Positions 1 through 9,276 are shown, counted from the stretch's first letter. The stretch is 64,000 nucleotides of DNA from Exercitatus varius (GCF_029577735.1 NZ_JARQTO010000005.1:1-64000), one strand, 5' to 3'. The notes: generated from the sequence alone by a model not told the origin. Made by a program: numbers and translations.

Positions 1-217
1 GCGTGTCGTATTCTACGTGTGAGGTATTGATGGTGATACCGCGCGCTTTTTCTTCCGGCGCGTTGTCGATTTGGTCGAATGCACGAGCCGCACCGCCGTA
101 ATGTTTCGCTAATACGGTAGTGATTGCTGCGGTTAAAGTTGTTTTACCGTGGTCAACGTGGCCGATTGTACCCACGTTTACGTGCGGTTTTGTACGTTCA
201 AATTTTTCTTTAGACAT
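1..217 (-). CDS. tufB: Elongation factor Tu, N-terminal part (runs off left edge)
   Basis: EF-Tu is the GTPase that carries aminoacyl-tRNA to the ribosome. Only the first 72 codons are in the window. The reading begins [20 protein letters not shown] and contains the P-loop GHVDHGKT at about residues 19-26. The switch I region follows (RGITINT). A Shine-Dalgarno-like GAGGGA precedes the ATG at 217. The gene lies directly downstream of Thr(TGT), Tyr, Gly and Thr(GGT) tRNAs in the same orientation, the arrangement of the E. coli thrU-tyrU-glyT-thrT-tufB operon, hence tufB rather than tufA. Confidence 0.97.
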
Positions 218-321
218 TGAAAGTCCCTCTAAAAAACACGGTTACGATGGTACAATAACACCAAGTGAACCTAATGTAATTAATCAACGGTTTATTCTAA
301 ACGGATAGGTGAAAATAGGCG

Positions 322-397
322 TGGTGCTGATAGGCGGATTTGAACCGCCGACCTCACCCTTACCAAGGGTGCGCTCTACCAACTGAGCTATATCAGC
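322..397 (-). tRNA. thrT: tRNA-Thr (anticodon GGT)
   Basis: The reverse complement folds as a cloverleaf starting GCTGATATAGCTCAG and ending with an encoded CCA. The anticodon loop TTGGTAA gives anticodon GGT. It is the last of four tRNAs before tufB, matching thrT. Confidence 0.96.
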
Positions 398-401
398 GTA
401 C

Positions 402-476
<75 letters not shown>

Positions 477-512
477 AGTCCTAAATTCATCTGTCCCATC
501 AAATCTTGTGAG

Positions 513-597
513 TGGTGGAGGGAGAAGGATTCGAACCTTCGAAGGCTGAGCCAACAGATTTACAGTCTGCCCCCTTTGGCCGCTCGGGAACCCCTCC
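513..597 (-). tRNA. tyrU: tRNA-Tyr (anticodon GTA)
   Basis: An 85-nt gene with the long variable arm of a class II tRNA. The anticodon stem-loop CAGACTGTAAATCTG gives GTA, and CCA is encoded. It is the second gene of the four-tRNA operon. Confidence 0.96.
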
Positions 598-623
598 ACA
601 CGAGATTGATCTTGTTTATGAGA

Positions 624-699
<76 letters not shown>

Positions 700-719
700 G
701 TCATAAGCAAGTGAGGCGT

Positions 720-747
720 ATTATAGGGAAAAATTTACCTCTGACAA
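720..747 (-). promoter_or_regulatory. Promoter of the tRNA-tufB operon
   Basis: On the minus strand, TTGTCA (742-747) and a perfect TATAAT (720-725) are separated by 16 bp, followed by a C-rich stretch (ACGCCTC) before thrU. A near-consensus sigma-70 promoter at this distance suits a highly expressed stable-RNA operon. Confidence 0.85.
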
Positions 748-826
748 GTGTTTTTTTGTAAAAAATCAATATTTTTTAATTATCCGCTTAAATTCCACAC
801 AAAAATGCAAAAAACTGCGTTTTTTT

Positions 827-836
827 GACCGCACTT
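827..836 (-). repeat. DNA uptake sequence between tRNA operon and coaA
   Basis: GACCGCACTT, the complement of AAGTGCGGTC, preceded by a T-run. It is one of roughly thirty copies in the window. This 748-901 gap otherwise holds only AT-rich promoter-like sequence for coaA. Confidence 0.85.
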
Positions 837-901
837 TATAAAATTCTCTGTGCACAAACCGTTTATAAGGTATATTCTTAACAAAATTTCCCATTAAATG
901 A

Positions 902-1864
902 ATGCAGAAAATCGTGAATACATTAAATCATACGGAAACTTCCGCGCAAATTGTCAGCCCGTTTCTTACCTTTAACCGTTCGCAATGGGCAGAATTACGC
1001 AAATCCGTTCCCTTAACTTTGACCGAACAGGATTTAAAACCCTTGCTCGGTATTAATGAAGAGTTATCGCTGGATGAAGTCAGCACCATTTATTTACCGC
1101 TTGTGCGTCTGATTAATTATTATATTGAAGAAAACCTCCGCCGCCAGACCGTACTCAACCGTTTTCTGGGCGGGCAACATCCCAAAGTTCCTTACATTAT
1201 CAGCATTGCCGGCAGCGTCGCGGTGGGAAAAAGCACATCCGCGCGTATTCTGCAGTCCTTGCTGTCGAACTGGCCGCTGGCGCGCAAAGTGGATTTGATC
1301 ACCACCGACGGTTTCCTCTATCCGCTAGCCGTTTTGCAGGAAAAAAATCTGTTGCAGAAGAAAGGTTTTCCGGTTTCTTACGACACGCCGAAACTGATTC
1401 AGTTTCTGGCCGACGTCAAATCCGGCAAACCTAACGTAAAAGCGCCGATTTATTCGCATTTGACCTATGACATCGTCCCGAATCAATTTAACCTGGTGGA
1501 TCAACCGGATATTCTTATTCTGGAAGGCTTAAACGTATTGCAAACCGGTAACAAAGCGAAAACTTTCGTATCGGATTTCGTGGATTTTTCCATTTACGTG
1601 GACGCCGATGAAGCGCTATTGCAGGAATGGTATATTCGCCGTTTTTTGAAATTCCGCCAAAGTGCGTTCAGCAATCCGCATTCCTACTTTAAACATTACG
1701 CCACCTTGTCCGAATCGCAAGCCGTGACCACCGCGGCCCATATTTGGGATACCATAAACGGGCTGAATTTAAGGCAGAATATTTTGCCGACCCGGGAACG
1801 GGCGAACCTGATTCTGCACAAAGGCGCCGACCACGCGGTGCAGGAAGTGAAACTGCGAAAATAA
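902..1864 (+). CDS. coaA: Pantothenate kinase, type I (CoaA)
   Basis: Phosphorylates pantothenate with ATP, the first and rate-limiting step of coenzyme A synthesis, in the cytoplasm. The 320-residue protein aligns along its whole length with remembered E. coli CoaA (316 aa). The Walker A motif GSVAVGKS lies at about residues 103-110. Further conserved blocks are TTDGFLYP, KKGFPVSYD, DILILEGLNVLQ and the C-terminal RERANLIL. It stands alone, divergent from the tRNA operon, and runs towards the polysaccharide cluster with a shared terminator. The nearest ATG gives the expected N-terminus. Confidence 0.97.
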   Translation: MQKIVNTLNHTETSAQIVSPFLTFNRSQWAELRKSVPLTLTEQDLKPLLGINEELSLDEVSTIYLPLVRLINYYIEENLRRQTVLNRFLGGQHPKVPYIISIAGSVAVGKSTSARILQSLLSNWPLARKVDLITTDGFLYPLAVLQEKNLLQKKGFPVSYDTPKLIQFLADVKSGKPNVKAPIYSHLTYDIVPNQFNLVDQPDILILEGLNVLQTGNKAKTFVSDFVDFSIYVDADEALLQEWYIRRFLKFRQSAFSNPHSYFKHYATLSESQAVTTAAHIWDTINGLNLRQNILPTRERANLILHKGADHAVQEVKLRK

Positions 1865-1879
1865 AAAACTATCGAAAAA

Positions 1880-1925
1880 TCGCCCGCACTTTTCCGATGT
1901 TCACAGTAAAAGTGCGGGCAAAATT
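1880..1925. terminator. Bidirectional terminator between coaA and wzc
   Basis: The inverted repeat GCCCGCACTTTT / AAAAGTGCGGGC (12-bp stem, 14-nt loop) separates two convergent genes. The stem is built from the uptake-sequence variant AAGTGCGGGC and has T-rich tracts on each side. Confidence 0.75.
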
Positions 1926-2001
1926 TTGCGAGTTTTTGCCGGTTCGGTTGACTGGATGTCTGTAAAATGCCGCTTGAAGCGATTCAAACGGCATGTTCGG
2001 T

Positions 2002-4107
2002 TTAAGCGTTCGGGAAATAATCGTCTTTATTGACGGCTCGGGCTTTGACGGCATTTAAGACGAATCCGTCGACCTTCACGCCGGCATTGGCGAATCGTTC
2101 CCGACTGGCTTCGATTTCATGCACCGTAGTTTGTTCGAAACGCCCGATTAACAGCGTGACATCCGCATGTTGTCCCACAATCGCGGCATCCGTGACACTC
2201 AGAATCGGTGGTGCGGTGACGATCACGGCATCGTAATGCTGCGCCGCCCAATCCAGTAATTGTTGCCAACGCGACGAAGACAGCAATTCGGACGGCGTGG
2301 CGGTCACGCTTCCGCAAGGAATCGCGTCAAAATGCGCACCGACATTTTTTACGCCTTGTTCAAAAGGTAAATTTTCCGTCAGCAGTTCGGTCACGCCCGG
2401 ACGGTTTTCCACGCCCAAGGCGTAATGTAAGCGACTGCTGCGCAGATCCGCATCGATTAACAACAGTCTTTTATCCGCCTTGGCCAGTAAATTGGCAAGA
2501 TTAGACGAAACGAAATGTCTGCCGACGCCTTTCGATACGCCGGAAAGCAAGACGATCCGGTTATTCGCTTCGGACAGCATGTGGTTTAAGCTGGTTCTTA
2601 AGCTTCTTAAGCTTTCTATTGAAGCATCGTCCGGCTGACGTTCCGATAATAAACCGCCGCCCGCCTGGTTGCCGCCTCTGACTCGGGATAACGCCGATTG
2701 TCTCTTGGAAAACGGTACGTTCGCGTAAGTCACCAGACCGATATCAGAAACTTCGGATACGGTAAGAATGCCCTTTTGCAAAATGGATCTTAACAGCACG
2801 GCACCGCTACCGAACATGAAACCGATAATGGCCGTTAACACAAAAATAATCAATTTGCGCGGCGCTACCGGTTTCGGCAAGGTTTGCGCTTGATCCAAAA
2901 TGCGCACATTTCCGACCGCACCGGCTTTAACTACGTCCAATTCCTGAATTTTGTTGGATAATTGAGTATAAATCTGTTGGTCGACTTCAAAATTACGGGT
3001 CAAACGAACCGTATCTTTTTGAGTTTCGGGTAACGATTCAAGCTGTTTGGTTAAACGGGCTTTTTCGTTCAGCAAAACTTTACGTTGTTCCAACAGCGCG
3101 ACATAATTCGGATGGCGTTTGGTAAAACGTTGAGAAATATCGCTTTCTTTGATGGTTAACGCATTGAGATCCGCATCTAACTGCACCAACGCGTCCAACA
3201 CCGATTTCGCTTCCAACCCTAAATCAATAGAGGCTTTCTTCTGGCGGTATTCGTTCAGTGCATTTTCGGATTTGGTCAATCTGTCGCGCACTTCCGGTAA
3301 ACGTTTTTCTAAAAAGGCCAGGCTGTTACTTGCCTCCGCCGAATTGCGCGCGGTGCTGTGTTCTAAATAACTTTGAGTAATGCTTTGCAGCACGTTTTGA
3401 ATGTATTCCGGATCTTCACCTTTCAAAGTTAATTCCACTACGCCGGTTTGTTTACCTTTTTCTTCCGCCGTAACCGCTTGTTGCAGCTGCTCCACCAATT
3501 CAAGAACGTCGGATTTTTCCAGTTTCTTCAGGCTAAAACGTTGTCCTGACGCCCCTTTCAGTTGGGTAACCTGAATTTCAATGTCCTTATTATCGTATTT
3601 TTCGCCGACAACGCCGCTTAATACGGTTTGATCCTGTTCGTCCACGACGGCATATTCATTTTCGTTAGAACCGATAATTAAGGTATATTCCTGCGATGCA
3701 TCTTGTTTCGGCACAAAACGGGTAACGGTGATTTCCGATTTATCGCCTGTCAGCTTTTCAATGGCTTTACTGAAAAAAGGAATCGAATAGACGGGAGAAA
3801 CTTCCGTCGTTAAATTCAAATCCTCCACCGCTTTTAACATAATCGCTCTGGATTTAATCACGGCAATCTCGGTGCCGGCCGTGGATTCCTGTTCGAAAAT
3901 ACTGGAAATCCCTTGCAAAGCCCCGCCCGTATATTTTTCCTCTACCTGCACGGAAGCCGTCGCCATGTAAATCGAGGGCGCCAATAATGAATAAATCAGC
4001 CCCAGCCCCGCACATAACAACGTAGAGAAAAGAATGATTCGTTTTTGATCCCAGAATAAACTCAGCAGTTTAGTCAGATCGATAACATCATTTTGTTTTT
4101 TACTCAT
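2002..4107 (-). CDS. wzc: Wzc-like polysaccharide co-polymerase with degenerate tyrosine-kinase domain
   Basis: Inner-membrane co-polymerase of group 1-type capsule/exopolysaccharide export, the partner of Wza. The 701 residues show a Wzz domain with a first membrane helix (about 24-44), a long periplasmic coiled region with a GNVR motif (399-402), a second helix (about 418-440) and a C-terminal BY-kinase-like domain. That domain lacks the expected catalytic residues. Walker A reads GVSKGVGRH (523-531), so the usual Lys-Thr/Ser is Arg-His. The Walker B Asp is Thr631 (VIVTAPP). The Walker A' motif LLLIDADLR is kept. Only one Tyr (697) remains at the C-terminus, where E. coli Wzc has a cluster. 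No wzb phosphatase gene lies between wza and wzc. It is probably a structural co-polymerase without phosphorylation cycling. It is the last gene of the cluster. Confidence 0.9.
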   Translation of the reverse strand: MSKKQNDVIDLTKLLSLFWDQKRIILFSTLLCAGLGLIYSLLAPSIYMATASVQVEEKYTGGALQGISSIFEQESTAGTEIAVIKSRAIMLKAVEDLNLTTEVSPVYSIPFFSKAIEKLTGDKSEITVTRFVPKQDASQEYTLIIGSNENEYAVVDEQDQTVLSGVVGEKYDNKDIEIQVTQLKGASGQRFSLKKLEKSDVLELVEQLQQAVTAEEKGKQTGVVELTLKGEDPEYIQNVLQSITQSYLEHSTARNSAEASNSLAFLEKRLPEVRDRLTKSENALNEYRQKKASIDLGLEAKSVLDALVQLDADLNALTIKESDISQRFTKRHPNYVALLEQRKVLLNEKARLTKQLESLPETQKDTVRLTRNFEVDQQIYTQLSNKIQELDVVKAGAVGNVRILDQAQTLPKPVAPRKLIIFVLTAIIGFMFGSGAVLLRSILQKGILTVSEVSDIGLVTYANVPFSKRQSALSRVRGGNQAGGGLLSERQPDDASIESLRSLRTSLNHMLSEANNRIVLLSGVSKGVGRHFVSSNLANLLAKADKRLLLIDADLRSSRLHYALGVENRPGVTELLTENLPFEQGVKNVGAHFDAIPCGSVTATPSELLSSSRWQQLLDWAAQHYDAVIVTAPPILSVTDAAIVGQHADVTLLIGRFEQTTVHEIEASRERFANAGVKVDGFVLNAVKARAVNKDDYFPNA

Positions 4108-4210
4108 TATGATAAAACCCTTAATAATAAAATCTGTTGTTCAACTTCCAGCATGTCAATTTGCAATACCTGAAGAAAAACCGCCAACGGGCAATATATC
4201 GTCCGATGAA

Positions 4211-4230
4211 GGTTCTCCAGGAGGAGAACC
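4211..4230. other. Perfect hairpin in the wza-wzc gap
   Basis: GGTTCTCC, AGGA loop, GGAGAACC: an 8-bp perfect stem inside the 183-bp gap between wza and wzc, where E. coli carries wzb. There is no U-run on either strand, so it is more likely an RNA-processing or stability element than a terminator. Confidence 0.5.
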
Positions 4231-4290
4231 TCAGATATTTCCCTTAATGACCAATTAAAGCGGTCAAAAATTTATGCGCTTACGCGGTGT

Positions 4291-5457
4291 TTAAGGCCAC
4301 GTTCTGATTCGTAATGCGCCTTCGGTTAAGTCGTTAAATCCGCTGATAGTCGGTACGACTTGAGAAATCACGCGGTTCCAACGGGAAACCGGTGCGGTCG
4401 TCACGTAAACTACGTCATGCGGTTGCAGATAGAATTCCGTACCTAAAATATAAGCCGTCGGATTGGTAACGTCTAACTGATAGATATTGGCGACTTTTTC
4501 GATTTTTTCACCATTGCTATCCTGAACGAGCTCATGTTTACCCCGCTGACCCCGGATAACGAAAATCCCCGTTGCGTCGGAAGACAATTTGTCGATACCG
4601 CCGCTCGCACTCAGCGCTTCCGTTAAGGTCATGCCGTTACGCCCGATGGTAAGAAGCTGTGATTGCACCACTTCTCCCACCACAAAAATCTTCATGGTAT
4701 CGTTACGCGGTACATGCACAATATCACCGTTTTTCAACAAACGATTCTGCGTTAAATCGCCGCGCTGAATTAACGCCTCCACTGAAATCACTTCATCCCG
4801 TCCGTTTCTGGTCAGCGTCACATTATGCCAGTTGGCGTTATCCGCCAACCCGCCGGCCTTATTGATTGCATCTAACAAAGTCAGCGGCACATTGGTGATA
4901 AATTGCTGACCCGGCGACTTAACCTCGCCCGTTACATAAGCTTTTTGTGACTGGAATGATGCGACATTCACCTCAACCTGAGGCTCGGCGATATAATTGG
5001 ATAACGCTTTGGTTAAACGACCGCGGATCTGATCTACGGTTAATCCCGCAACTTTTATGTTGCCGGCATAAGGATAAAACATTGTTCCGTTCGCATGAAC
5101 CTGGTTACCGGCCTCCGCCGATGAACGATAAGAACCCGCCGGCGTAGTTAATTCCGGGTGATCCCATACGGTAACATTCAGTACATCGCCGACACCCACA
5201 CGATATTGATAATCTCTCAGTTCTTTATCCAGATTCAGATTAGACTGTGCCGAAGCGTTCATCGGCTTCAGCGTTTTCAATAACTGCGGCGTAATGAGAT
5301 AAGCATCAATCGCTTTGGCTAAATCGACATTTTCACCGACAATCTGTGCGGGTCTTTGCGAAATAGGCGATTTATGGCTATCCGGCAAAAATACGGAACA
5401 GGATGACAAAGATAAACCCAGTCCGGTTACAAGTAGAGATTTAATTAATTTATTCAT
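4291..5457 (-). CDS. wza: Polysaccharide export outer-membrane lipoprotein Wza
   Basis: Forms the outer-membrane channel through which capsule/exopolysaccharide leaves the cell. The chosen start (ATG at 5457) gives MNKLIKSLLVTGLGLSLSSC, a lipoprotein signal with lipobox LSSC and lipidated Cys20. The open frame extends 22 codons upstream, but that extension has no function in export. Poly_export/SLBB features follow: YRVGVGDVLNVTVWDHPELT, VTGEVKSPGQ and VVGEVVQSQLL. The C-terminus SGFNDLTEGALRIRTWP resembles the amphipathic helix of the Wza barrel. It lies 19 bp after the dehydratase gene, in the same operon. Confidence 0.94.
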   Translation of the reverse strand: MNKLIKSLLVTGLGLSLSSCSVFLPDSHKSPISQRPAQIVGENVDLAKAIDAYLITPQLLKTLKPMNASAQSNLNLDKELRDYQYRVGVGDVLNVTVWDHPELTTPAGSYRSSAEAGNQVHANGTMFYPYAGNIKVAGLTVDQIRGRLTKALSNYIAEPQVEVNVASFQSQKAYVTGEVKSPGQQFITNVPLTLLDAINKAGGLADNANWHNVTLTRNGRDEVISVEALIQRGDLTQNRLLKNGDIVHVPRNDTMKIFVVGEVVQSQLLTIGRNGMTLTEALSASGGIDKLSSDATGIFVIRGQRGKHELVQDSNGEKIEKVANIYQLDVTNPTAYILGTEFYLQPHDVVYVTTAPVSRWNRVISQVVPTISGFNDLTEGALRIRTWP

Positions 5458-5476
5458 ATTTAATCTGTAATAAAAG

Positions 5477-7402
5477 TTAATCGTCCGAATGTTGTTTGTT
5501 CCAAACAAAATCCGCAAGTTCACTGACAGGATGATATCCCGTCGGCGCGTTTAACAATAAATGGCGAACCCGTTCGCAATCGTTATGATTGCAAGCGTCT
5601 TCAAGTTGTTTAATCAGCTCTTTCAGTTTATCCGGCGGCAAAAAATCTTCCTTCGCCGTCATAATCCGTTCGTGATAAGTCTGTTCAACATTATCGCCGC
5701 CGATAAGCAACTCTTCATAAAGTTTTTCACCCGGTCTTAATCCGGTAAAACGAATTTCAATATCACCATCCGGATTACTTTCGTCCTTTATGGTTAATCC
5801 TGAAAGTTTAACCAGATTTCGTGCTAAATCGACGATTTTAACCGGTTCACCCATATCAAGGATAAACACGTCACCGCCTTTCGCCATAGCGCCCGCCTGA
5901 ATGACTAATTGTGCCGCTTCAGGGATTGTCATAAAGTAACGGATAATTCTTTTATCCGTGACGGTTATAGGCCCACCATGCGCAATTTGTTTTTTGAACA
6001 ACGGAATAACGGAACCCGATGACCCCAATACATTACCAAAACGAACCATAGAAAATAAAGTATGATGCGTCTTTCCTTGTTCTTGGGCAAGCGCTTGCAG
6101 ACAAAGTTCGGCAATTCGCTTCGTCGTTCCCATGACATTTGTCGGCCGTACCGCTTTATCCGTAGAAATCAATACAAAGGAATCCACGTTCGCTTCAATC
6201 GCGGCTTTCGCCGTATTATAGGTTCCGAAGATATTATTCTGTACGCCTTCAACCACATTATATTCGACCATCGGCACATGCTTGTAAGCCGCCGCATGAT
6301 ACAATGTTTCAACATTGAACGCTTTCATGATTTCAACCAGTCGCTGCTTATTTTGTACATTACCCAGTAATGGCAAAATTTTCGTTTCAGGCAGCGATTC
6401 TTCTCGGATAATATTTCTTAAATCCTGCTCAATGGCATAAAGTGCATATTCCGAAATTTCGAATAACAACAATGTATTAGGTTGATTACGGATAATTTGA
6501 CGGCACAATTCGGAACCGATGGAACCGCCCGCTCCCGTAACCATAACGACTTTACCTTGAATATTCTTGCTGAACAATTCCGGCACCGGATCCACCGGTT
6601 CTCGTCCCAGCAAATCCACAATATCCACTTCTTTAATATCCGAAATATTGATTTGCCCGTCTACCAGCTTAGTCAGGCTCGGCAATTCCATAATCCGTCG
6701 ATGAGATTGAGACAAAAATTCCACAATCTCGTTTTTTCTAGCCCGGCTAATCGAAGGCAACGCAATTAAAATCTCATCGATCTCATAACGCTCCAACGCA
6801 TCCAATGCCGCTTTTGCAGAATAGATCTTTAATCCGCCGACTCGTCTGTTTCTCAGATTTTTATCGTCGTCAATAAAAAATAACGGTAAATGCTCATCGG
6901 AGCGCAACAGAGTTTGTACAACTTGTTGCCCGCCGATACCCGCACCATAAATGGCAATGCGCTTACTGGTCACCCGCGGATTTAAAATATATCTTACGGT
7001 TAAGCGAATCGCACTACGGCTGAGCCACACCCATAAAAACATCATAAACCCGAACATGAAAGCGACCGATGCCGGAATAAAGACATCCGAAAAATGCCCT
7101 AACAACAGCAATCCGATCACCGTCATAATGGTGGCGATAAACAATCTGACAATCAGCGTTTCGTTAAATGTCCGGATAACAAAATGGTACACACTGCACA
7201 CAAAAAGGCAGGCCACGGCAAATAACGAAATCCAAAACTCACCCAAATAGAGATTTGGCACCAAATCCGCAGAAAGATCTAATAAACGCAAGGCATAACA
7301 CACCCACAACAAGATCGGAAAAACCAAGAAGTCCAACAACATAAGACCGCAGAGTTTAATCCATCTTGATGCAATCACTAAGCTTGCAATAAAAGACTTC
7401 AT
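5477..7402 (-). CDS. Membrane-bound UDP-GlcNAc 4,6-dehydratase (WbpM/FlaA1/CapD family)
   Basis: Predicted to convert UDP-GlcNAc to a UDP-4-keto-6-deoxy sugar, the entry step to amino-deoxy sugars. The 641 residues have about four N-terminal membrane helices (to ~130), a nucleotide-binding-like domain (GAGIGG at 153-158) and the catalytic SDR domain with TGAGGSIGSEL (289-299). The block ISTDKAVRPTNVMGTTKR carries Met424 and Lys428. Met in place of the usual SDR Tyr is typical of WbpM-type dehydratases. Its product would feed the adjacent DegT aminotransferase, and the aminosugar would be loaded onto lipid by the PglC-like transferase of this cluster. Confidence 0.9.
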   Translation of the reverse strand: MKSFIASLVIASRWIKLCGLMLLDFLVFPILLWVCYALRLLDLSADLVPNLYLGEFWISLFAVACLFVCSVYHFVIRTFNETLIVRLFIATIMTVIGLLLLGHFSDVFIPASVAFMFGFMMFLWVWLSRSAIRLTVRYILNPRVTSKRIAIYGAGIGGQQVVQTLLRSDEHLPLFFIDDDKNLRNRRVGGLKIYSAKAALDALERYEIDEILIALPSISRARKNEIVEFLSQSHRRIMELPSLTKLVDGQINISDIKEVDIVDLLGREPVDPVPELFSKNIQGKVVMVTGAGGSIGSELCRQIIRNQPNTLLLFEISEYALYAIEQDLRNIIREESLPETKILPLLGNVQNKQRLVEIMKAFNVETLYHAAAYKHVPMVEYNVVEGVQNNIFGTYNTAKAAIEANVDSFVLISTDKAVRPTNVMGTTKRIAELCLQALAQEQGKTHHTLFSMVRFGNVLGSSGSVIPLFKKQIAHGGPITVTDKRIIRYFMTIPEAAQLVIQAGAMAKGGDVFILDMGEPVKIVDLARNLVKLSGLTIKDESNPDGDIEIRFTGLRPGEKLYEELLIGGDNVEQTYHERIMTAKEDFLPPDKLKELIKQLEDACNHNDCERVRHLLLNAPTGYHPVSELADFVWNKQHSDD

Positions 7403-7416
7403 AATAATCCGCTACC

Positions 7417-8598
7417 TTATTTGTTTTCCGATAATGCCTTAATAACCCGAGTTATTGCCGCACAAGTTTTATTCAGACTTTCTTCGCTCAGCGTCGGATG
7501 AACTAAAAACATTAAGCTGGTTTCACCCAACAATTTCGCATTTTGCAAACGCTGAACCGGACGCCACGGCGTATTATCAAAAGCCTTTTCCAGATACACT
7601 TCGGAACAGGAACCGCTGTAGCAAGGCACACCCTGCTCGTTAATTTCCTGCATAATCCGATCTCTCGACCAACCTTCCGGCAAGGCTTGCGGATTAACCT
7701 GCACATAACATTTATACGCCGCATGCACATAATCCTGACCAGGTCTGTGTACGGAGAAATAAGGACTGCCGTCGAAAGCATTCAGAATACGTTCCATATT
7801 GCTAATGCGCGTTGCCGTCCAATCCGCCATACGGGTCAACTGAATACGACCGATGACCGCTTGCATTTCCATCATTCGCCAGTTGGTACCGAATGAATTA
7901 TGCAGCCAGCGGAAGCCTGACGGGTGCTGTTTGTTGTAAACCGTATCGAAATCTTTACCGTGATCTTTATAAGACCACATTTTATTCCACAACGCTTTAT
8001 CGTTGGTGGTCACCATACCGCCTTCGCCGCCTGTCGTCATAATCTTATCCTGACAGAACGACCACGCCCCGATATGACCGATAGACCCCGCCGATCTGCC
8101 TTTATACATAGCGCCGTGCGCCTGCGCGCAGTCTTCAATCACATAAATGCCTTTTTCTTTCGCCAACGCCATAATCGGATCCATATCACACATCCAGCCG
8201 GCTAAATGCACACAAATAATCGCTTTGGTATTCGGCGTTAAAACGGCTTCAATGGTACGACGGGAAATCACCTGAGAATCCGGCTCGACGTCCGCAAACA
8301 CCGGATTGGCGCCGGCGGTTACGATTGAACTGGCGGAAGCTAAAAAAGTACGGGAAGTTACGATAACGTCATCACCGGCGCCGATGTCCAACGCTTTCAA
8401 AGCCAGATCCAGCGCAACAGTGCCGTTAGTCAGGGCAATGGCATATTCTGTCCCCACGTAAGCGGCAAATTCTTTTTCAAATTCTCGGCATTCGGTGCCC
8501 GTCCAGTAATTTACCCGGTTTGATAACAGTACGCGGGAAACGGCGTCGGCCTCTTCTTGAGTAAAAGACGGCCACGGTTCAAAAGCGGTATTCAACAT
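7417..8598 (-). CDS. DegT/DnrJ/EryC1/StrS-family sugar aminotransferase
   Basis: PLP-dependent nucleotide-sugar aminotransferase, 393 aa. The PLP lysine is Lys185 in SFCQDKIMTTGGEGG. The supporting Asp/Gln lie in IEDCAQAHGA (about 155-163), and the N-terminal motif ALTNGTVALDLAL binds the cofactor phosphate. It lies 14 bp from the 4,6-dehydratase gene, so I infer that it aminates C4 of the 4-keto-6-deoxy sugar to a UDP-4-amino-4,6-dideoxy sugar. Which stereoisomer is made cannot be read from sequence. It differs clearly from the second DegT protein of the cluster (WbpE-like), which has SFFPSKPLG. Confidence 0.88.
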   Translation of the reverse strand: MLNTAFEPWPSFTQEEADAVSRVLLSNRVNYWTGTECREFEKEFAAYVGTEYAIALTNGTVALDLALKALDIGAGDDVIVTSRTFLASASSIVTAGANPVFADVEPDSQVISRRTIEAVLTPNTKAIICVHLAGWMCDMDPIMALAKEKGIYVIEDCAQAHGAMYKGRSAGSIGHIGAWSFCQDKIMTTGGEGGMVTTNDKALWNKMWSYKDHGKDFDTVYNKQHPSGFRWLHNSFGTNWRMMEMQAVIGRIQLTRMADWTATRISNMERILNAFDGSPYFSVHRPGQDYVHAAYKCYVQVNPQALPEGWSRDRIMQEINEQGVPCYSGSCSEVYLEKAFDNTPWRPVQRLQNAKLLGETSLMFLVHPTLSEESLNKTCAAITRVIKALSENK

Positions 8599-8631
8599 AA
8601 TAAACCCCTTAATGATTAAGCAATAATAAAA

Positions 8632-9276
8632 TTAAAAATCTAAAATCGTCGGTAAATCCGACCAATCCGACATATAAAAGTGCGGGAGAAATTCGTGAAG
8701 AATTTCAAAATCCTGTTTATGGATATTCGTCCCGCGATCCCTTAAACAAATAGTTTTCCAGCCTAATTTATTCGGCGTGACAAAATCTTTTTTAGGATTA
8801 TCTCCTATATAAATGTAATGTTCGCATTGCAATGCGTCCTGAACCAGCCGGTAATTGTTGATACTGGGTTTTTCACTGCCGATTTCCTCCGAAATCACCA
8901 TGAAATCCAGCAATGGTTCCAATCCCAACGCTTTCACTTTATTCCGTTGCGTCACGGAGCGGCCGTCCGTGATTAAGGCAAACCGATAATCCGCCTTCAG
9001 CCGGTTTAGTTGTTCCTCCACATGCGGAAAAAGCCTAATCTGCGGAATATGAAATCGGTACCAATCCAGCAAAGTTGCCAAATCGACGTCATATTGTTTC
9101 ACCAAATACTGAAAGGCGTTCTCTCCGCGGTGATACAGTTCGACCAGTCGATTAAATAACACTTCGCCCTGTTCCGGCGCCAAACGAAACGCAATATGCT
9201 GATAAGCGGAATACAGAAAATCGATTTCCGCATACAGCGTATCGTCCAAATCTAAAACCAGCGCCTTATTTTTCAT
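8632..9276 (-). CDS. HAD-superfamily hydrolase
   Basis: HAD subfamily I phosphatase-like protein. Motif I is LDLDDTLY near the N-terminus, motif II ALITDGRS, and motifs III/IV are GSEKPSINNY and YIGDNPKKDF. I placed the start at the internal ATG (9276), which begins MKNKALVLDLDD and overlaps the end of the ATP-grasp gene by 11 bp. The open frame extends nine codons further upstream. Linkage to the ATP-grasp gene suggests that the two act on one substituent, for example removing phosphate from an acid or amide precursor. The substrate is unknown. Confidence 0.8.
   Translation of the reverse strand: MKNKALVLDLDDTLYAEIDFLYSAYQHIAFRLAPEQGEVLFNRLVELYHRGENAFQYLVKQYDVDLATLLDWYRFHIPQIRLFPHVEEQLNRLKADYRFALITDGRSVTQRNKVKALGLEPLLDFMVISEEIGSEKPSINNYRLVQDALQCEHYIYIGDNPKKDFVTPNKLGWKTICLRDRGTNIHKQDFEILHEFLPHFYMSDWSDLPTILDF

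Noticed and set aside
5458..5523. 22-residue N-terminal extension of Wza
   Set aside because: It would bury the lipoprotein signal peptide and overlap the dehydratase gene.
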